A stretch of 64,000 nucleotides of DNA from NCBI RefSeq assembly GCF_014202215.1, contig NZ_JACHGB010000002.1, forward strand, positions 62,001-126,000. Direction: 5' to 3'. Positions 20,987-31,323 of this stretch are shown in pieces. The DNA comes from Quisquiliibacterium transsilvanicum (GTDB taxonomy: Bacteria > Pseudomonadota > Gammaproteobacteria > Burkholderiales > Burkholderiaceae_E). The position numbers and the translations under genes were made by a program. Numbering within the stretch: the stretch's first letter is position 1; the number at the start of each line of letters is the position of its first letter. The notes beneath the pieces were generated by a model. The model had not been told where the DNA came from and ran no database searches. It was given only the letters and a program-made list of their open reading frames with translations.

Positions 20987-21920
20987 GGCTGCGGCGCGCG
21001 CCGTTGCGCCGGTCCCCGCGGATTCCGGGCTTTCCTTCGAGCGCTGGTGCGCGCAGCAGGCGCAGCGCGCCGAGGCAGCGCTGGGGCGCGTGCTGCCGCC
21101 CGCCGACGCGCCGCCCGCGCGCCTGCACGAGGCGATGCGCTACGCGGTCCTGGGCGGCGGCAAGCGGGTGCGTCCGCTGCTCGTTTATGCGGCCGGCGAG
21201 GCCGCGGGGGCGCCCGTCGAGGCCCTGGATGCTGCGGGCGCGGCCGTCGAGCTGATCCATGCCTATTCGCTGGTACATGACGACATGCCCTGCATGGACG
21301 ACGACGCGCTGCGCAGGGGCAAGCCCACGGTGCACGTTGCCTATGGCGAGGCGACCGCGATGCTGGTGGGCGATGCGCTGCAGGCGCTGGCCTTCGAGGC
21401 GGTCTGCGCTGCGCTCGAGGCCGGCGCGCCCGCGGACGGCGTGGCGCGGATGAGCGCCGAGCTGGCGCGCGCCGCCGGCTCGCTGGGCATGGCCGGTGGC
21501 CAGGCGATCGACCTCGACTCCGTGGGGCGCCGCCTGGACCTGGCGGCGCTCGAGGACATGCACCGCCGCAAGACCGGCGCAATGCTGCGCGTCTCGGTCC
21601 GGCTGGGGGCGCTCTGCGGCCCGCCGGCCGCGCCCGAGCGCATCGAAGCGCTGACCCGCTACGGCGAGGCGGTCGGCCTGGCCTTCCAGGTGGTCGACGA
21701 CATCCTGGACGTCGAGGGCGACGCGGTCACGCTGGGCAAGACCGCCGGTAAGGACAGCGCCAACGACAAGCCCACCTACGTCTCGCTGCTCGGCGTCGCC
21801 GAGTCGCGGCGGATGGCGGACGCGCTGCTCGAGCAGGCCCGCGCGGCCCTCGCACCCCTGGGGCCGGGCGCGCGCCGGCTGCGCGAGCTCGCCGAGCTCA
21901 TCGTCCTGCGGAGTTCCTGA
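20970..21920 (+). CDS. ispA: Farnesyl diphosphate synthase (short-chain polyprenyl synthase)
   Basis: 316 residues, condensing IPP with DMAPP/GPP to make farnesyl diphosphate in the cytoplasm. The first Asp-rich motif is DDMPCMDDD with HDD context ([17 protein letters not shown]), the second is [11 protein letters not shown], and [10 protein letters not shown] binds IPP. Residues just upstream of the first Asp-rich motif are AYSLVH, as in bacterial IspA. Start ATG at 20970, with a second in-frame ATG two codons on. The stop is one base before the dxs ATG, so the two isoprenoid genes are translationally linked. Confidence 0.94.
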   Translation: MPMKPEAAARAVAPVPADSGLSFERWCAQQAQRAEAALGRVLPPADAPPARLHEAMRYAVLGGGKRVRPLLVYAAGEAAGAPVEALDAAGAAVELIHAYSLVHDDMPCMDDDALRRGKPTVHVAYGEATAMLVGDALQALAFEAVCAALEAGAPADGVARMSAELARAAGSLGMAGGQAIDLDSVGRRLDLAALEDMHRRKTGAMLRVSVRLGALCGPPAAPERIEALTRYGEAVGLAFQVVDDILDVEGDAVTLGKTAGKDSANDKPTYVSLLGVAESRRMADALLEQARAALAPLGPGARRLRELAELIVLRSS

Positions 21921-21921
21921 C

Positions 21922-23853
21922 ATGCCGGCCGGCAACCTGCTCGATCGCATCGACGACCCCTCCGCGCTGCGCGCGCTCGACCGCTCCCAGCTCGGCCAGG
22001 TTGCCGCCGAGCTGCGCGCCTTCGTGCTCGATTCGGTCTCCCGCACCGGCGGCCACCTGTCATCCAATCTGGGCACGGTCGAGCTCGCCATCGCGCTGCA
22101 TTTCGTCTTCGACACGCCGCGCGACCGTCTCGTCTGGGACGTGGGCCACCAGAGCTATCCGCACAAGATCCTCACCGGCCGGCGCGAGCGGATGTCCAGC
22201 CTGCGCCAGTTCGGCGGCATCTCCGGTTTCCCGAAGCGCGGCGAGTCCGAGTACGACTCGTTCGGCACCGCGCATTCCTCCACCTCGATCTCGGCTGCGC
22301 TCGGCATGGCGGTCGCCTCCCGCAACAAGGGCGAGAACCAGGGGCCGGGGCGGCGCAGGCACGTGGCGGTGATCGGCGACGGCGCGCTCACCGCGGGAAT
22401 GGCCTTCGAGGCGATGAACAGCGCCGGCGTCACGCCCGACATCGACTTGCTGGTGGTCCTCAACGACAACGACATGTCGATTTCTCCGCCGGTCGGCGCG
22501 CTCAACCGCCACCTGGCGCGGCTGATGTCCGGCCAGTTCTACGCCAAGGCGCGCGACGTGGGCCGGGCGATGCTCTCGCGGGTTCCGCCGGTGTTCGAGC
22601 TGGCGCGACGGCTGGAGGAGCACGCCAAGGGCATGGTGGTGCCGGCAGGCACGCTCTTTGAAGAGTTCGGCTTCAATTACGTCGGCCCGATCGACGGGCA
22701 CGACTTCGAGGCGCTGATCCCCACGCTGCAGAACATGCGCGAGCTGCGCGGTCCACAGTTCCTGCACATCGTCACCCGCAAGGGCCGGGGCTACAAGCTG
22801 GCCGAGGCCGATCCCGTGCTCTACCACGGCCCGGGACGCTTCGACCCCGCCGAAGGCATCCGCAAGCCCGCGGCTCCGTCCCGGCCCACCTTCACCCAGG
22901 TGTTCGGCGACTGGATCTGCGACATGGCAGCGCTCGACGACCGCCTGGTCGGAATCACGCCGGCAATGCGCGAGGGCTCGGGTCTGGTCGAGTTCGAGCG
23001 GCGCTTTCCGCAGCGGTATTTCGACGTGGGCATCGCCGAGCAGCATGCGGTCACCTTCGCCGCCGGGATCGCCTGCGAGGGGCTCAAGCCGGTGGTGGCC
23101 ATCTACTCCACCTTCCTGCAGCGCGGCTACGACCAGCTGATCCACGACGTCGCCCTGCAGAACCTGCCGGTGATGTTCGCGCTCGATCGCGCCGGGCTGG
23201 TCGGCGCCGACGGCGCCACCCATGCAGGGATGTTCGACTACGCATTCCTGCGCTGCATTCCCAACATGGTGGTGCTGGCCCCCTCGGACGAGAACGAGTG
23301 CCGGCAGATGCTCTACACCGCCTTCATGCATGAAGGGCCCAGCGCGGTGCGCTATCCGCGCGGCGCCGGCGTCGGCGCCGAGGTGCAGCGCGAGTTCACC
23401 GCCATCCCGCTGGGCAAGGCCGAGTTCCGGCGCAGGGGCCGGAAGATCGCGATCCTCGCGTTCGGCACCATGCTGGCGCCAGCGCTTGTCGCGGGCGAAG
23501 CGCTCGACGCCACCGTGGTCAACATGCGCTGGGTCAAGCCGATTGATCGGGCGCTGATCGCGGAACTGGCCGCGGACCACGAGGCCTTCGTCACCGTCGA
23601 GGAACACGTCGTGATGGGCGGGGCGGGCAGCGCGGTCGCCGAGGCGATGGCCGGCGACGGCATCGTGCTTCCGCTGCTGCAGCTGGGCCTGTCCGACCGC
23701 TTCATCGACCACGGCGAGCAGTCGCAGCTGCTGCGGCTCGAGGGCCTGGATGCGGATGGGATCGAGCGGAGCATCCGCGAGCGCTTCGGTGCGCTCGCTG
23801 CCGCGCCGGGACCGAGGCTGGTGGCCGGCGGGGCAGGGGACCGCGCCGCCTGA
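21922..23853 (+). CDS. dxs: 1-deoxy-D-xylulose-5-phosphate synthase
   Basis: 643 residues, thiamine-diphosphate enzyme joining pyruvate and glyceraldehyde-3-phosphate, the entry step of the MEP isoprenoid pathway. Signatures in order: [13 protein letters not shown] with the substrate-binding His, [17 protein letters not shown], the ThDP/Mg motif [15 protein letters not shown]...LNDNDMSIS, transketolase-type [16 protein letters not shown] and [15 protein letters not shown]. Full length. Starts one base after ispA. Functionally coupled with IspA: Dxs feeds the pathway that supplies IPP. Confidence 0.97.
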   Translation: MPAGNLLDRIDDPSALRALDRSQLGQVAAELRAFVLDSVSRTGGHLSSNLGTVELAIALHFVFDTPRDRLVWDVGHQSYPHKILTGRRERMSSLRQFGGISGFPKRGESEYDSFGTAHSSTSISAALGMAVASRNKGENQGPGRRRHVAVIGDGALTAGMAFEAMNSAGVTPDIDLLVVLNDNDMSISPPVGALNRHLARLMSGQFYAKARDVGRAMLSRVPPVFELARRLEEHAKGMVVPAGTLFEEFGFNYVGPIDGHDFEALIPTLQNMRELRGPQFLHIVTRKGRGYKLAEADPVLYHGPGRFDPAEGIRKPAAPSRPTFTQVFGDWICDMAALDDRLVGITPAMREGSGLVEFERRFPQRYFDVGIAEQHAVTFAAGIACEGLKPVVAIYSTFLQRGYDQLIHDVALQNLPVMFALDRAGLVGADGATHAGMFDYAFLRCIPNMVVLAPSDENECRQMLYTAFMHEGPSAVRYPRGAGVGAEVQREFTAIPLGKAEFRRRGRKIAILAFGTMLAPALVAGEALDATVVNMRWVKPIDRALIAELAADHEAFVTVEEHVVMGGAGSAVAEAMAGDGIVLPLLQLGLSDRFIDHGEQSQLLRLEGLDADGIERSIRERFGALAAAPGPRLVAGGAGDRAA

Positions 23854-23984
23854 CCCGCTGCAGCGGCGCGCCGCGGCCGGAATTCGATACGGCCACGGCG
23901 TGCTGCTGCGCCGTTGCATCTCTCCGGACAGGCACACTTGGCGGCATCGATCCATCGAAGCGCCAGAGCGCATAAAGGAGTGTC

Positions 23985-24455
23985 ATGGAAGGTCCCGTCC
24001 GCAAGGTTCCGCTGGTCGAGCTCAAGAAGCAGATCGGCAACGAGGTCGGTAGCTCCGAATGGATGCCGATCACCCAGCAGATGATCGACACCTTCGCCGA
24101 CCTCACCGGCGATCACTACTTCATCCACGTGAACCCGGCGCGCGCCGCGGCCGAGACCCCCTTCGGCGGCTCGATCTCGCACGGCTTCCTCACGCTGTCG
24201 ATGCTCGCGCAGATGGCCTACCAGGCCTGCCCGTCGATCCAGGAGACGAAGACCGGCGTCAACTACGGCTTCAACAAGGTGCGCTTCATCTCGCCGGTGC
24301 TCGCCGGCAAGCGGGTGCGCGGGCGCTTCCGCCTGAAGGACCTGAACACGGACACGCCGGGGCGCTGGACCAGCACCTACGAGGTGACGGTGGAGATCGA
24401 GGGGGCGGAGAAGCCGGCGCTGGTGGCGGAGTGGCTGGGGGCCGGGCTGATGTGA
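23985..24455 (+). CDS. MaoC-family dehydratase
   Basis: 156 residues with a single hot-dog fold. The catalytic R-hydratase motif is ADLTGDHYFIHVNPARAA (Asp and His dyad), followed by FGGSISHGFLTLSML. Members hydrate enoyl-CoA or act on related CoA esters; the exact substrate is unknown. AGGAG six bases before the ATG. It follows dxs with a 131-bp gap, probably its own transcript. The 740-bp stretch after its stop is non-coding and holds the palindromic repeats. Confidence 0.88.
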   Translation: MEGPVRKVPLVELKKQIGNEVGSSEWMPITQQMIDTFADLTGDHYFIHVNPARAAAETPFGGSISHGFLTLSMLAQMAYQACPSIQETKTGVNYGFNKVRFISPVLAGKRVRGRFRLKDLNTDTPGRWTSTYEVTVEIEGAEKPALVAEWLGAGLM

Positions 24456-24483
24456 GGTGTGTTCGGCCCCGTCGCGGCGCGGC

Positions 24484-24593
24484 GCGGCAGGTGCCCCTTC
24501 AGCGGCGGATGGCTGCGGCGGTCGGCCCTGCGGGCCGACTTCCCTGCGCTGCTCGGCGCCGCAGACATCCACCCCTGAAGGGGCGCCTGCCGC
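24484..24593. repeat. Palindromic repeat C (110 bp, core-less form)
   Basis: Arms 24484-24511 and 24566-24593 are inverted repeats of 28 bp with three mismatches (GCGGCAGGTGCCCCTTCAGC and its partner). The interior includes GTCGGCCCTGCGGGCCGACT and a single GAGCAGCGCAG (read on the minus strand). It matches the outer parts of repeat D (31067-31301) closely but lacks D's central 108 bp, so it looks like the unfilled form. It begins 28 bp after the maoC stop. Confidence 0.85.
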
Positions 24594-24920
24594 TCCTCGT
24601 TGCAGTGGCGCGTTCGGGATGGCGAGGGTCGTATCGTGTTGGCTCGTGCTTGTGTGCAGCCGAGAAGCGCAGGCCGGCAACCCGAGGTTCGATGGACTCG
24701 TGCAAGCTCCTGAAGGGGAGATTTTGCCCGGATCGAACGGTTGCCCGGCGCGATCGCCCGACGCTCCGGACCGATCTGGGCTCATGCGATGAGCCCGCGT
24801 GCGAACTGGTTGTGCCGGCTCGAGCCGCGCGGGCCTGAACTGCCGCAATGAACGACATCTCAGCATGCCGGTAAGGCGGCCGGGGTGGAACGCTTCGCGT
24901 CGCAGTACACCTCAGCTTCG
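24594..24920. other. Non-coding spacer with a remnant of the repeat family
   Basis: No gene-like frame was found. The segment 24642-24686 (with GTGTGCAGCCGAGAAGCGCA followed by GGCCGGCAACCCGAG) joins the outer left part of repeats A/B directly to their right inner arm, as if the core were absent or deleted. The rest shows no recognisable feature. Confidence 0.6.
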
Positions 24921-25161
24921 GCGGAGGCGCGGCGTGCGGGGCCGGGGCGCGTGCGTGTGCGCAGCCAAGGAGCGCAGGGTTGCCGGCCTGCGCGCGCAGC
25001 GCGCTTCGTTCCTCTGACTCGCGGCGCCTGTCTGAACGGAGCGCGCAACGCGCGCGTAGTGAGTTCGCCGCGCAGGCCGGAAACCCGAGCACCGCAGGGA
25101 ACCCCTGCGCAGCAGGGGCAAGCACCCGCACGCGCCCCGGCCCCGCACGCCGCGCCTTCGC
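24921..25161 (+). repeat. Palindromic repeat A (241 bp) with 35-bp terminal inverted repeats
   Basis: Arms 24921-24955 and 25127-25161 are inverted repeats with one mismatch (GGCGTGCGGGGCCGGGGCGC in the arm). Inside lie a second inverted pair (TTGCCGGCCTGCGCG / CGCGCAGGCCGGAA) and a central 14-bp block TCTGACTCGCGGCG (25013-25026) that is identical in repeats B and D. A near-direct repeat GAGCGCAGGG / GAGCACCGCAGGG flanks the core. It lies between the convergent ends of maoC and yajQ. There is no coding potential or transposase. Confidence 0.88.
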
Positions 25162-25194
25162 CCGCCCCGACGAAGGCAGGCCGCCCGACCCGCT

Positions 25195-25680
25195 TCAGTC
25201 CCGGAAGTTCTGGAACGCCAGCGGCACGTCCGTGATGTCCTTCTTCAGCAGCGTGATCACCGACTGCAGGTCGTCGCGCTTGGCGCCCTGCACCCGCACC
25301 GTGTCGCCCTGGATGCTCGCCTGTACCTTGATCTTGCTGTCCTTCACCAGCCGCACGATCTTCTTGGCGAGGTCGCCCGAAACGCCGTGGCGGATGGTGA
25401 TCACCTGTTTCATCTTGTCGCCGCCGATCTTCTGCGGATCGCCATAGTCCAGGAAGCGCACGTCGACCCCGCGCTTGGCGAACTTGTTGATCAGCACGTC
25501 ACGGACCTGAGCGAGCTTGAAGTCGTCGTCCGCGTAGGCGGTGAGCTCGCGCTCCTTCTGCTCGATCCGGGCGTCGGAGCCCTTGAAGTCGAAGCGGGTG
25601 GCGATTTCCTTGTTGGCCTGGTCGAGCGCGTTGCGCACCTCGACGAGGTCGGCTTCGGAAACGACGTCGAATGTCGGCAT
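25195..25680 (-). CDS. yajQ: YajQ-family protein (UPF0234)
   Basis: 161 residues, full length for the family, starting [20 protein letters not shown] and containing [27 protein letters not shown] and the C-terminal LAFQNFRD. YajQ proteins have two RRM-like domains, bind nucleic acids or nucleotides, and in Xanthomonas and Pseudomonas act as cyclic-di-GMP-responsive transcriptional co-regulators; which role applies here is not shown. The start ATG at 25680 follows a GGAGAACCTC-type ribosome site. Its 3' end faces repeat A, 33 bp away. Confidence 0.95.
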   Translation of the reverse strand: MPTFDVVSEADLVEVRNALDQANKEIATRFDFKGSDARIEQKERELTAYADDDFKLAQVRDVLINKFAKRGVDVRFLDYGDPQKIGGDKMKQVITIRHGVSGDLAKKIVRLVKDSKIKVQASIQGDTVRVQGAKRDDLQSVITLLKKDITDVPLAFQNFRD

Positions 25681-25741
25681 GAGGTTCTCCGGAGAATGCG
25701 CGGGCGGCCAGGCTGGCCGTCCCGGGAATGAATCCTCGATT

Positions 25742-26755
25742 CTACCGAGGCGCGGCTGGCTGCCCGCTGCGCTGCGCTCGGATCCGGTCGAGCTCGGTGC
25801 GTGCCTGCGCGCTCCAGGGCCCATCAGCGTCGATTGCCTGGCGGGCGGCCTGCTCGGCCTCGTCGAGCCGGCCCAGCTCGCGCAAAACGACGGCGAGGTT
25901 GTGCCATGCCGCTCCGTCGCCGTGCCGCAGCGCTGCGGCACGGAAGGCGTCGGCAGCGGCGACGCGATCTCCGGCCGCGTAGGCAGCATTGCCCAGCCCG
26001 ATCGCCAGCACGCGGCTGTCTGGCCAGCGGGCCGCGGCGGCAGCGTAGGCCCGGCGGGCCTCGCCGGCCGGCGCGCCGCGCTCGAAGGCCACCAGCGCCG
26101 CGATGAGCTCGGCCTCGGTGGCGGTGGCAGGCAGCGCGCCCGGCGCCAGCGCGACGAAGGCCCAATGGCCGCTGCGCGCCCAGGTGTGCTCGAAGGTGGA
26201 CAGCGCCAGCCGCTGGCGGCGCATCGGACCGGAGCGCAGCAGCAGTTCCTCGCGCTCCAGGTCGTAGCCGATCGCCACCGCGTAGTGCCAGATCGGATCG
26301 ATCGGCAGCGACAGGTTCTGCAGCACGATCACCGGATTCCCGGCGGCAAGCTCCCTCAGCAATGCGTCCATGCGCCCGGGGATCCGCACCGCCACTGCGC
26401 CGCGGCCGCGCGCCGCGGCAATCATCTCGATCTGCAGGCTTCCCTTTCGGCCCGGGACGAAGACCCGGCCGATCAGGTCCTCGGGACGGGTCTCGATGCC
26501 GGCTGCGCCGAGCGCCATCGACAGCGACGCGGGTCCGCACTGGTAGTCGGCCTGCTCGAAGAAGGGCGTCTGCGCCAGCTCGACGCGCTGCGCCAGGTCC
26601 GGCGGCGGCGCCTCGAGCAGTGCGCGGGTCTGGGTGGCGCACCCGGACAGGAGCGTGGCGACCAGGAACATCGCCAGCATGAGTGCGCCAGCGCCGGAGC
26701 GCCGCGCCGAAGCGCGGGGCCGGGCGCGAAGACCGGCCCCGCTTGCTGCTCGCAC
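25742..26755 (-). CDS. C39-like cysteine-peptidase lipoprotein with TPRs (PA2778-like)
   Basis: About 337 residues from a GTG at 26755. The start is uncertain; an ATG at 26680 would give a very short signal. An Arg-rich n-region precedes [13 protein letters not shown], a lipobox, so it is probably a lipoprotein. The peptidase-like domain has the Cys in [12 protein letters not shown] and the His in [11 protein letters not shown]. The C-terminal third has TPR-like repeats ([34 protein letters not shown]). The gene is paired with the PA2779-like gene 5 bp upstream, as in Pseudomonas. The pair's role is uncharacterised. Confidence 0.82.
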   Translation of the reverse strand: MRAASGAGLRARPRASARRSGAGALMLAMFLVATLLSGCATQTRALLEAPPPDLAQRVELAQTPFFEQADYQCGPASLSMALGAAGIETRPEDLIGRVFVPGRKGSLQIEMIAAARGRGAVAVRIPGRMDALLRELAAGNPVIVLQNLSLPIDPIWHYAVAIGYDLEREELLLRSGPMRRQRLALSTFEHTWARSGHWAFVALAPGALPATATEAELIAALVAFERGAPAGEARRAYAAAAARWPDSRVLAIGLGNAAYAAGDRVAAADAFRAAALRHGDGAAWHNLAVVLRELGRLDEAEQAARQAIDADGPWSAQARTELDRIRAQRSGQPAAPR

Positions 26756-26760
26756 GAAGT

Positions 26761-27153
26761 TCAGCGTACCGAACGGGTGAACGGATACACCTTGGTCAGG
26801 CCGAGGATGTCGGTGACCAGCAGCAGCACGAAGATGAACACGATCACGCCGACGATGTTGCCGCCCGCGGGGGCGCTGTCGAGGGAACTGGCCAGGCGTG
26901 CTGCCTCCTCGTCGGTGAGCGAACCAACGCGCTCGGCGGCCTGTTGCGGGTCGACCCCGAATTTCTGCAGTTGCTCGCGGATGTCGGCACGAGCGAGCGC
27001 GGCGTCGATCCGCGCGCGATCGTCGATGCGGCCTGCGGAGGCCTGGGCGACCTGCTCGGTGCCGATCAGCGTTGCCTGGGCCGTCTGCACGAACCCGGTG
27101 TATGCAACCGATGCCACCAGCAGGCTGGCGACGCTCCGTTTGAGAATTTTCAT
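26761..27153 (-). CDS. PA2779-family small membrane protein
   Basis: 130 residues. N-terminal signal or anchor (MKILKRSVASLLVASVAYTG), a helical acidic middle (ADIREQLQKFGVDPQQAAER, VGSLTDEEAARLAS) and a C-terminal transmembrane helix (GGNIVGVIVFIFVLLLVTDILG) ending in a short charged tail. It ends 5 bp before the start of the C39-like lipoprotein gene, giving the conserved PA2779-PA2778 pair. Likely envelope partner of that protein; no function is known. The ATG at 27153 has a GGAGGAGAA-type ribosome site. Confidence 0.85.
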   Translation of the reverse strand: MKILKRSVASLLVASVAYTGFVQTAQATLIGTEQVAQASAGRIDDRARIDAALARADIREQLQKFGVDPQQAAERVGSLTDEEAARLASSLDSAPAGGNIVGVIVFIFVLLLVTDILGLTKVYPFTRSVR

Positions 27154-27281
27154 GTCGTTCTCCTCCGTTCCCGGCGGCCGGGCGGCCGCCTTGATCGATT
27201 GTAGCGGCCTGTTGGGCCAACGGAGGAAGTCCTGGCGGGCTTGGACTTCGAGACCTGGCGCCAACGCGCGCATGCGCCGGT

Positions 27282-29231
27282 TCAGGAGGCGCGGGCCTCC
27301 AGCGTCTCCCAGCGCTCCAGGCACTCCAACAACTCGGTTTCGATGGCCTCGGCGCGCTCGTTCAGCGCCTTGAGCGCGGCCGAATCCTCGCCGGCCTGGG
27401 CCTGGTAGGTGGCGGGGTCCGCCAGCCGCGCTGCGAGATCGGTCTGCTCGGCTTCGAGCGCGGCGATCCTGGCCGGCAGCGCGTCGAGCTCGCGCTGATC
27501 CTTGTAGGAGAGTTTGGCGCGCGCGGGCCTGGTCGTCCCGGAGGCCGCGCCGGCAGCCTGCGCGCCGGCGGCATCCGGGGCACGCTCGCGCGTCGTCGCC
27601 GGCTTCGCTGCCTGGGCCGCCTGCGCGATCCGTGCGCGCACTGCCTCCACCTCGGAGTAGCCGCCGGCACACTCCTGCCAGCGCCCCTCTCCCAGGGAGA
27701 CGATGGACTGGGTCACCACGTTGTCCAGGAATTCGCGGTCGTGGCTGACCACCAGCACCGTGCCCGGATACTCGGCCAGCAGCTCCTCGAGGAGCTCCAG
27801 GGTCTCGATGTCCAGGTCGTTGGTGGGCTCGTCGAGCACCAGCAGGTTGGCCGGCCGTGCGAACAGCCGCGCCAGCAGCAGCCGGTTGCGCTCGCCGCCC
27901 GACAGCGACTTCACCGGCGATCGCGCCCGCTCCGGCGCGAACAGGAAGCGCCCGAGGTAGCTCATCGCATGCACCCGCTGTCCGCCGATCTCGACCCATT
28001 CCGAGCCGGGGCTGATGGTTTCGGCCAGCGAGGCCTCTTCGTCGAGCTGCTCGCGCATCTGGTCGAAGTAGGCGAGGTTGCGGTTGGTGCCCAGCCGCAC
28101 CTGCCCGCTGTCCGGGGCGAGCTCGCCCAGGATCAGCTTGAGCAGCGTCGTCTTGCCGGCGCCGTTGGGGCCGATCAGGCCGACGCGGTCGCCGCGCTGG
28201 ATGATCGCGTTGAGCTCGCGCACCACCGGCCGGCCGTCGAAGGACTTGGAGACTTCGACCAGTTCGGCGACCAGCTTGCCGGATCGCTCGCCCGCGTCCA
28301 CGTTCAGCTCGACGCGGCCGAGACGGTCGCGGCGTGCGGCGCGCTCGCGGCGCAGCGCCTCAAGCCGGCGCACGCGTCCCTCGTCGCGAGTGCGGCGGGC
28401 CTCGACGCCCTTGCGGATCCAGACCTCCTCCTGCGCGAGCAGCTTGTCGAAGCGTGCCTCGGCGGTCTGCTCGGCGGCCAGCTCTTCGACCTTGCGCTGC
28501 CGGTAGGCGGAGAAGGAACCGGGGTAGGAGCGCAGCCGGCCGCGATCCAGTTCGACGATGCGGGTGGCGACCCGATCGAGGAAGCGCCGGTCGTGGGTGA
28601 TCAGCAGCACCGCTCCGTTGAAGCCCAGCAGCAGGTTCTCCAGCCAGGCGATCGATTCGATGTCGAGATGGTTGGTCGGTTCGTCGAGCAGCAGCAGGTC
28701 GGGCTCGCGTACCAGCGCGCGGGCCAGCGCGACCCGCTTGCGGTTGCCGCCGGAGAGCTCGGAAACCTTGCGCTCGCCGTCGAGCCCGAGCTGGGACAGG
28801 ACGCGCTCGATCCGGTGCGTCAGCGCCCAGGCGCCGCTGGCGTCGAGCTCGGACTGCAGCTCGGAAAGCCGGTGCAGCAGCGCTTCATGGTCGCCCTCGG
28901 CGTGCGCCAGCCGGGCCGTGACGTGGTGATACTCGGCGATGCGTCCCGCATCGGCCGCCAGCCCGCCAGCCACCGCGTCGAAGACGTCGTGCTCGGCGTC
29001 GAACTGCGGCTCCTGCGGAACCCAGGCCAGCGTGGCGCCGGACTGCAGTACCACCAGGCCGTCGTCGAAGGAAATTTCGCCGGCGATCCCCTTGATCAGC
29101 GAGGACTTGCCAGTGCCGTTGCGGCCGATCAGCGCGACGCGCTCGCCTGGCTCGATCGAGAGGTCGACGCCGTCGAGCAGCGCGACGTGGCCGTAGGCCA
29201 GCTGCGCGCCGCTGACGGTGAGGATGGGCAT
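27282..29231 (-). CDS. uup: ABC-F family ATPase (Uup-like)
   Basis: 649 residues with two ABC domains and no membrane part. Domain 1: Walker A LIGRNGTGKSSLIKG, signature LSGGNRKRVALARAL, Walker B LLLLDEPTNHLDIES. Domain 2: LIGPNGAGKTTLLKL, LSGGERNRLLLARLF, LLVLDEPTNDLDIETLE. A C-terminal extension (about 560-649) is rich in Ala, Glu and Lys and ends in a predicted coiled coil (LPARIAALEAEQTDLAARLA), the hallmark of Uup. ABC-F proteins act on ribosomes; Uup affects precise excision of transposons. The ATG at 29231 (MPILTVSGAQLAYGH) is set by homology. Confidence 0.93.
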   Translation of the reverse strand: MPILTVSGAQLAYGHVALLDGVDLSIEPGERVALIGRNGTGKSSLIKGIAGEISFDDGLVVLQSGATLAWVPQEPQFDAEHDVFDAVAGGLAADAGRIAEYHHVTARLAHAEGDHEALLHRLSELQSELDASGAWALTHRIERVLSQLGLDGERKVSELSGGNRKRVALARALVREPDLLLLDEPTNHLDIESIAWLENLLLGFNGAVLLITHDRRFLDRVATRIVELDRGRLRSYPGSFSAYRQRKVEELAAEQTAEARFDKLLAQEEVWIRKGVEARRTRDEGRVRRLEALRRERAARRDRLGRVELNVDAGERSGKLVAELVEVSKSFDGRPVVRELNAIIQRGDRVGLIGPNGAGKTTLLKLILGELAPDSGQVRLGTNRNLAYFDQMREQLDEEASLAETISPGSEWVEIGGQRVHAMSYLGRFLFAPERARSPVKSLSGGERNRLLLARLFARPANLLVLDEPTNDLDIETLELLEELLAEYPGTVLVVSHDREFLDNVVTQSIVSLGEGRWQECAGGYSEVEAVRARIAQAAQAAKPATTRERAPDAAGAQAAGAASGTTRPARAKLSYKDQRELDALPARIAALEAEQTDLAARLADPATYQAQAGEDSAALKALNERAEAIETELLECLERWETLEARAS

Positions 29232-29253
29232 CGGGTGGCGATCTCCTGGGGGC

Positions 29254-30552
<1,299 letters not shown>

Positions 30553-30596
30553 CGGGATGCCCGCGCGGGCGCGGTTGGAAGGAGGTTAAACCCTTA

Positions 30597-30602
30597 ATTA
30601 TA
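30597..30602 (-). promoter_or_regulatory. -10 element of argG promoter
   Basis: A perfect TATAAT on the minus strand, inside CTATAATTAAGGGTTTAACC, 45 bp upstream of the argG start. No good -35 box at 17 bp was found. The same arrangement precedes efp. Confidence 0.6.
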
Positions 30603-30636
30603 GGCTTCGTCGGTGGGTCCTGCGATCTTGCTGCGG

Positions 30637-30879
30637 GCGAAGGCGTGCGGGGCGGCCGGTTGGCGCGTGCAGGTGCTGGCCCCTGCTGCGCAGGGGTTCC
30701 CTGTGGTGCTCGGGTTGCCGGCCTGCGCGGCGCAACTCCCTGCGCGCCCTTTCGAGCGCTCCGGTCGGACAGGCGCCGCGAGTCAGAAAAACGAGGCGCG
30801 CTTCGCGCGCAGGCCGGCAACCCTGCGCTCCTCGGCTGCGCACACGCACGCGCCAACCGGCCGCCCCGCGCGCCTTCGC
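30637..30879 (-). repeat. Palindromic repeat B (243 bp) with 34-bp terminal inverted repeats
   Basis: Arms 30637-30670 and 30846-30879 are inverted repeats with one mismatch (arm contains GGGGCGGCCGGTTGGCGCG). The interior, read on the minus strand, aligns with repeat A over its whole length, including the central TCTGACTCGCGGCG (30787-30774). The arms differ from A's in the middle, but both arms of B carry the same change. It lies 85 bp upstream of the argG start. Confidence 0.88.
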
Positions 30880-31066
30880 TGGGACGGTGATGGACTGCGG
30901 AGGAGGGCAGGCCTGCGGTCGCCAGATCGCCAGATCGCTGACGCGCTGGCTCCCTGAGTCGCTCAGTCGGCGGCACGCCGACACGCCGACACGCAGGGCA
31001 CCGGTCTGCGCCGATCACCGCCAGGGCGACCCGCCCGTCATCGCCCCGACCGGCACCCCGTACCGA
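30880..31066. other. Spacer between repeats B and D
   Basis: No gene was found. It contains two short tandem runs: CGCCAGAT repeated twice near 30930 and CGCCGACA repeated near 30977. Otherwise featureless. Confidence 0.5.
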
Positions 31067-31301
31067 GGCGCGGCAGGCGTCCCTTCGGCGAAGGATGTCT
31101 GCGGCGCCGAGCAGCGCAGCCTTGGGCTGGGCGCGCTTCAGCGCGCCTCGTTCATCTGACTCGCGGCGGTTGTCCGACCGGAGCGCCCGCAGGGCGCGCA
31201 GGAAGTTCCGCCGCGCCAGCCCAAGGCGAGCAGCGCAGGGAAGTCGGCACGCAGGGCCGACCGCCACAGCCATCCTTCGCCGAAGGGGCGCCTGCCGCGC
31301 C
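31067..31301 (+). repeat. Palindromic repeat D (235 bp), nested form
   Basis: Outer arms 31067-31097 and 31271-31301 are 31-bp inverted repeats with one mismatch. Inside, a unit at 31120-31227 with its own 11-bp inverted ends (CCTTGGGCTGG / CCAGCCCAAGG) is flanked by the direct repeat GAGCAGCGCAG at 31109-31119 and 31228-31238. The centre has TCTGACTCGCGGCG (31155-31168) as in A and B. The outer parts match repeat C, which has only one GAGCAGCGCAG. It ends 22 bp before the dinB stop. Confidence 0.88.
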
Positions 31302-31323
31302 GCGCCGGCGCACCGCCCGGAAC

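Noticed and set aside
22060-23973. 637-codon minus-strand frame across dxs
   Set aside because: Antisense shadow of dxs.
24499-25131. Open frames over the maoC-yajQ gap
   Set aside because: They run through both arms of palindromic repeats and show repetitive Arg/Ala/Pro composition without any family; judged non-coding.
24921-25161. Insertion sequence
   Set aside because: Terminal inverted repeats are present, but there is no room for a transposase and no clean target duplication outside the arms; described as a palindromic repeat instead.
30553-30596. Riboswitch in the argG leader
   Set aside because: The leader is about 45 bases and shows no recognisable aptamer pairing; the ACCTCCTT stretch resembles the 16S rRNA 3' end but no structure is supported.
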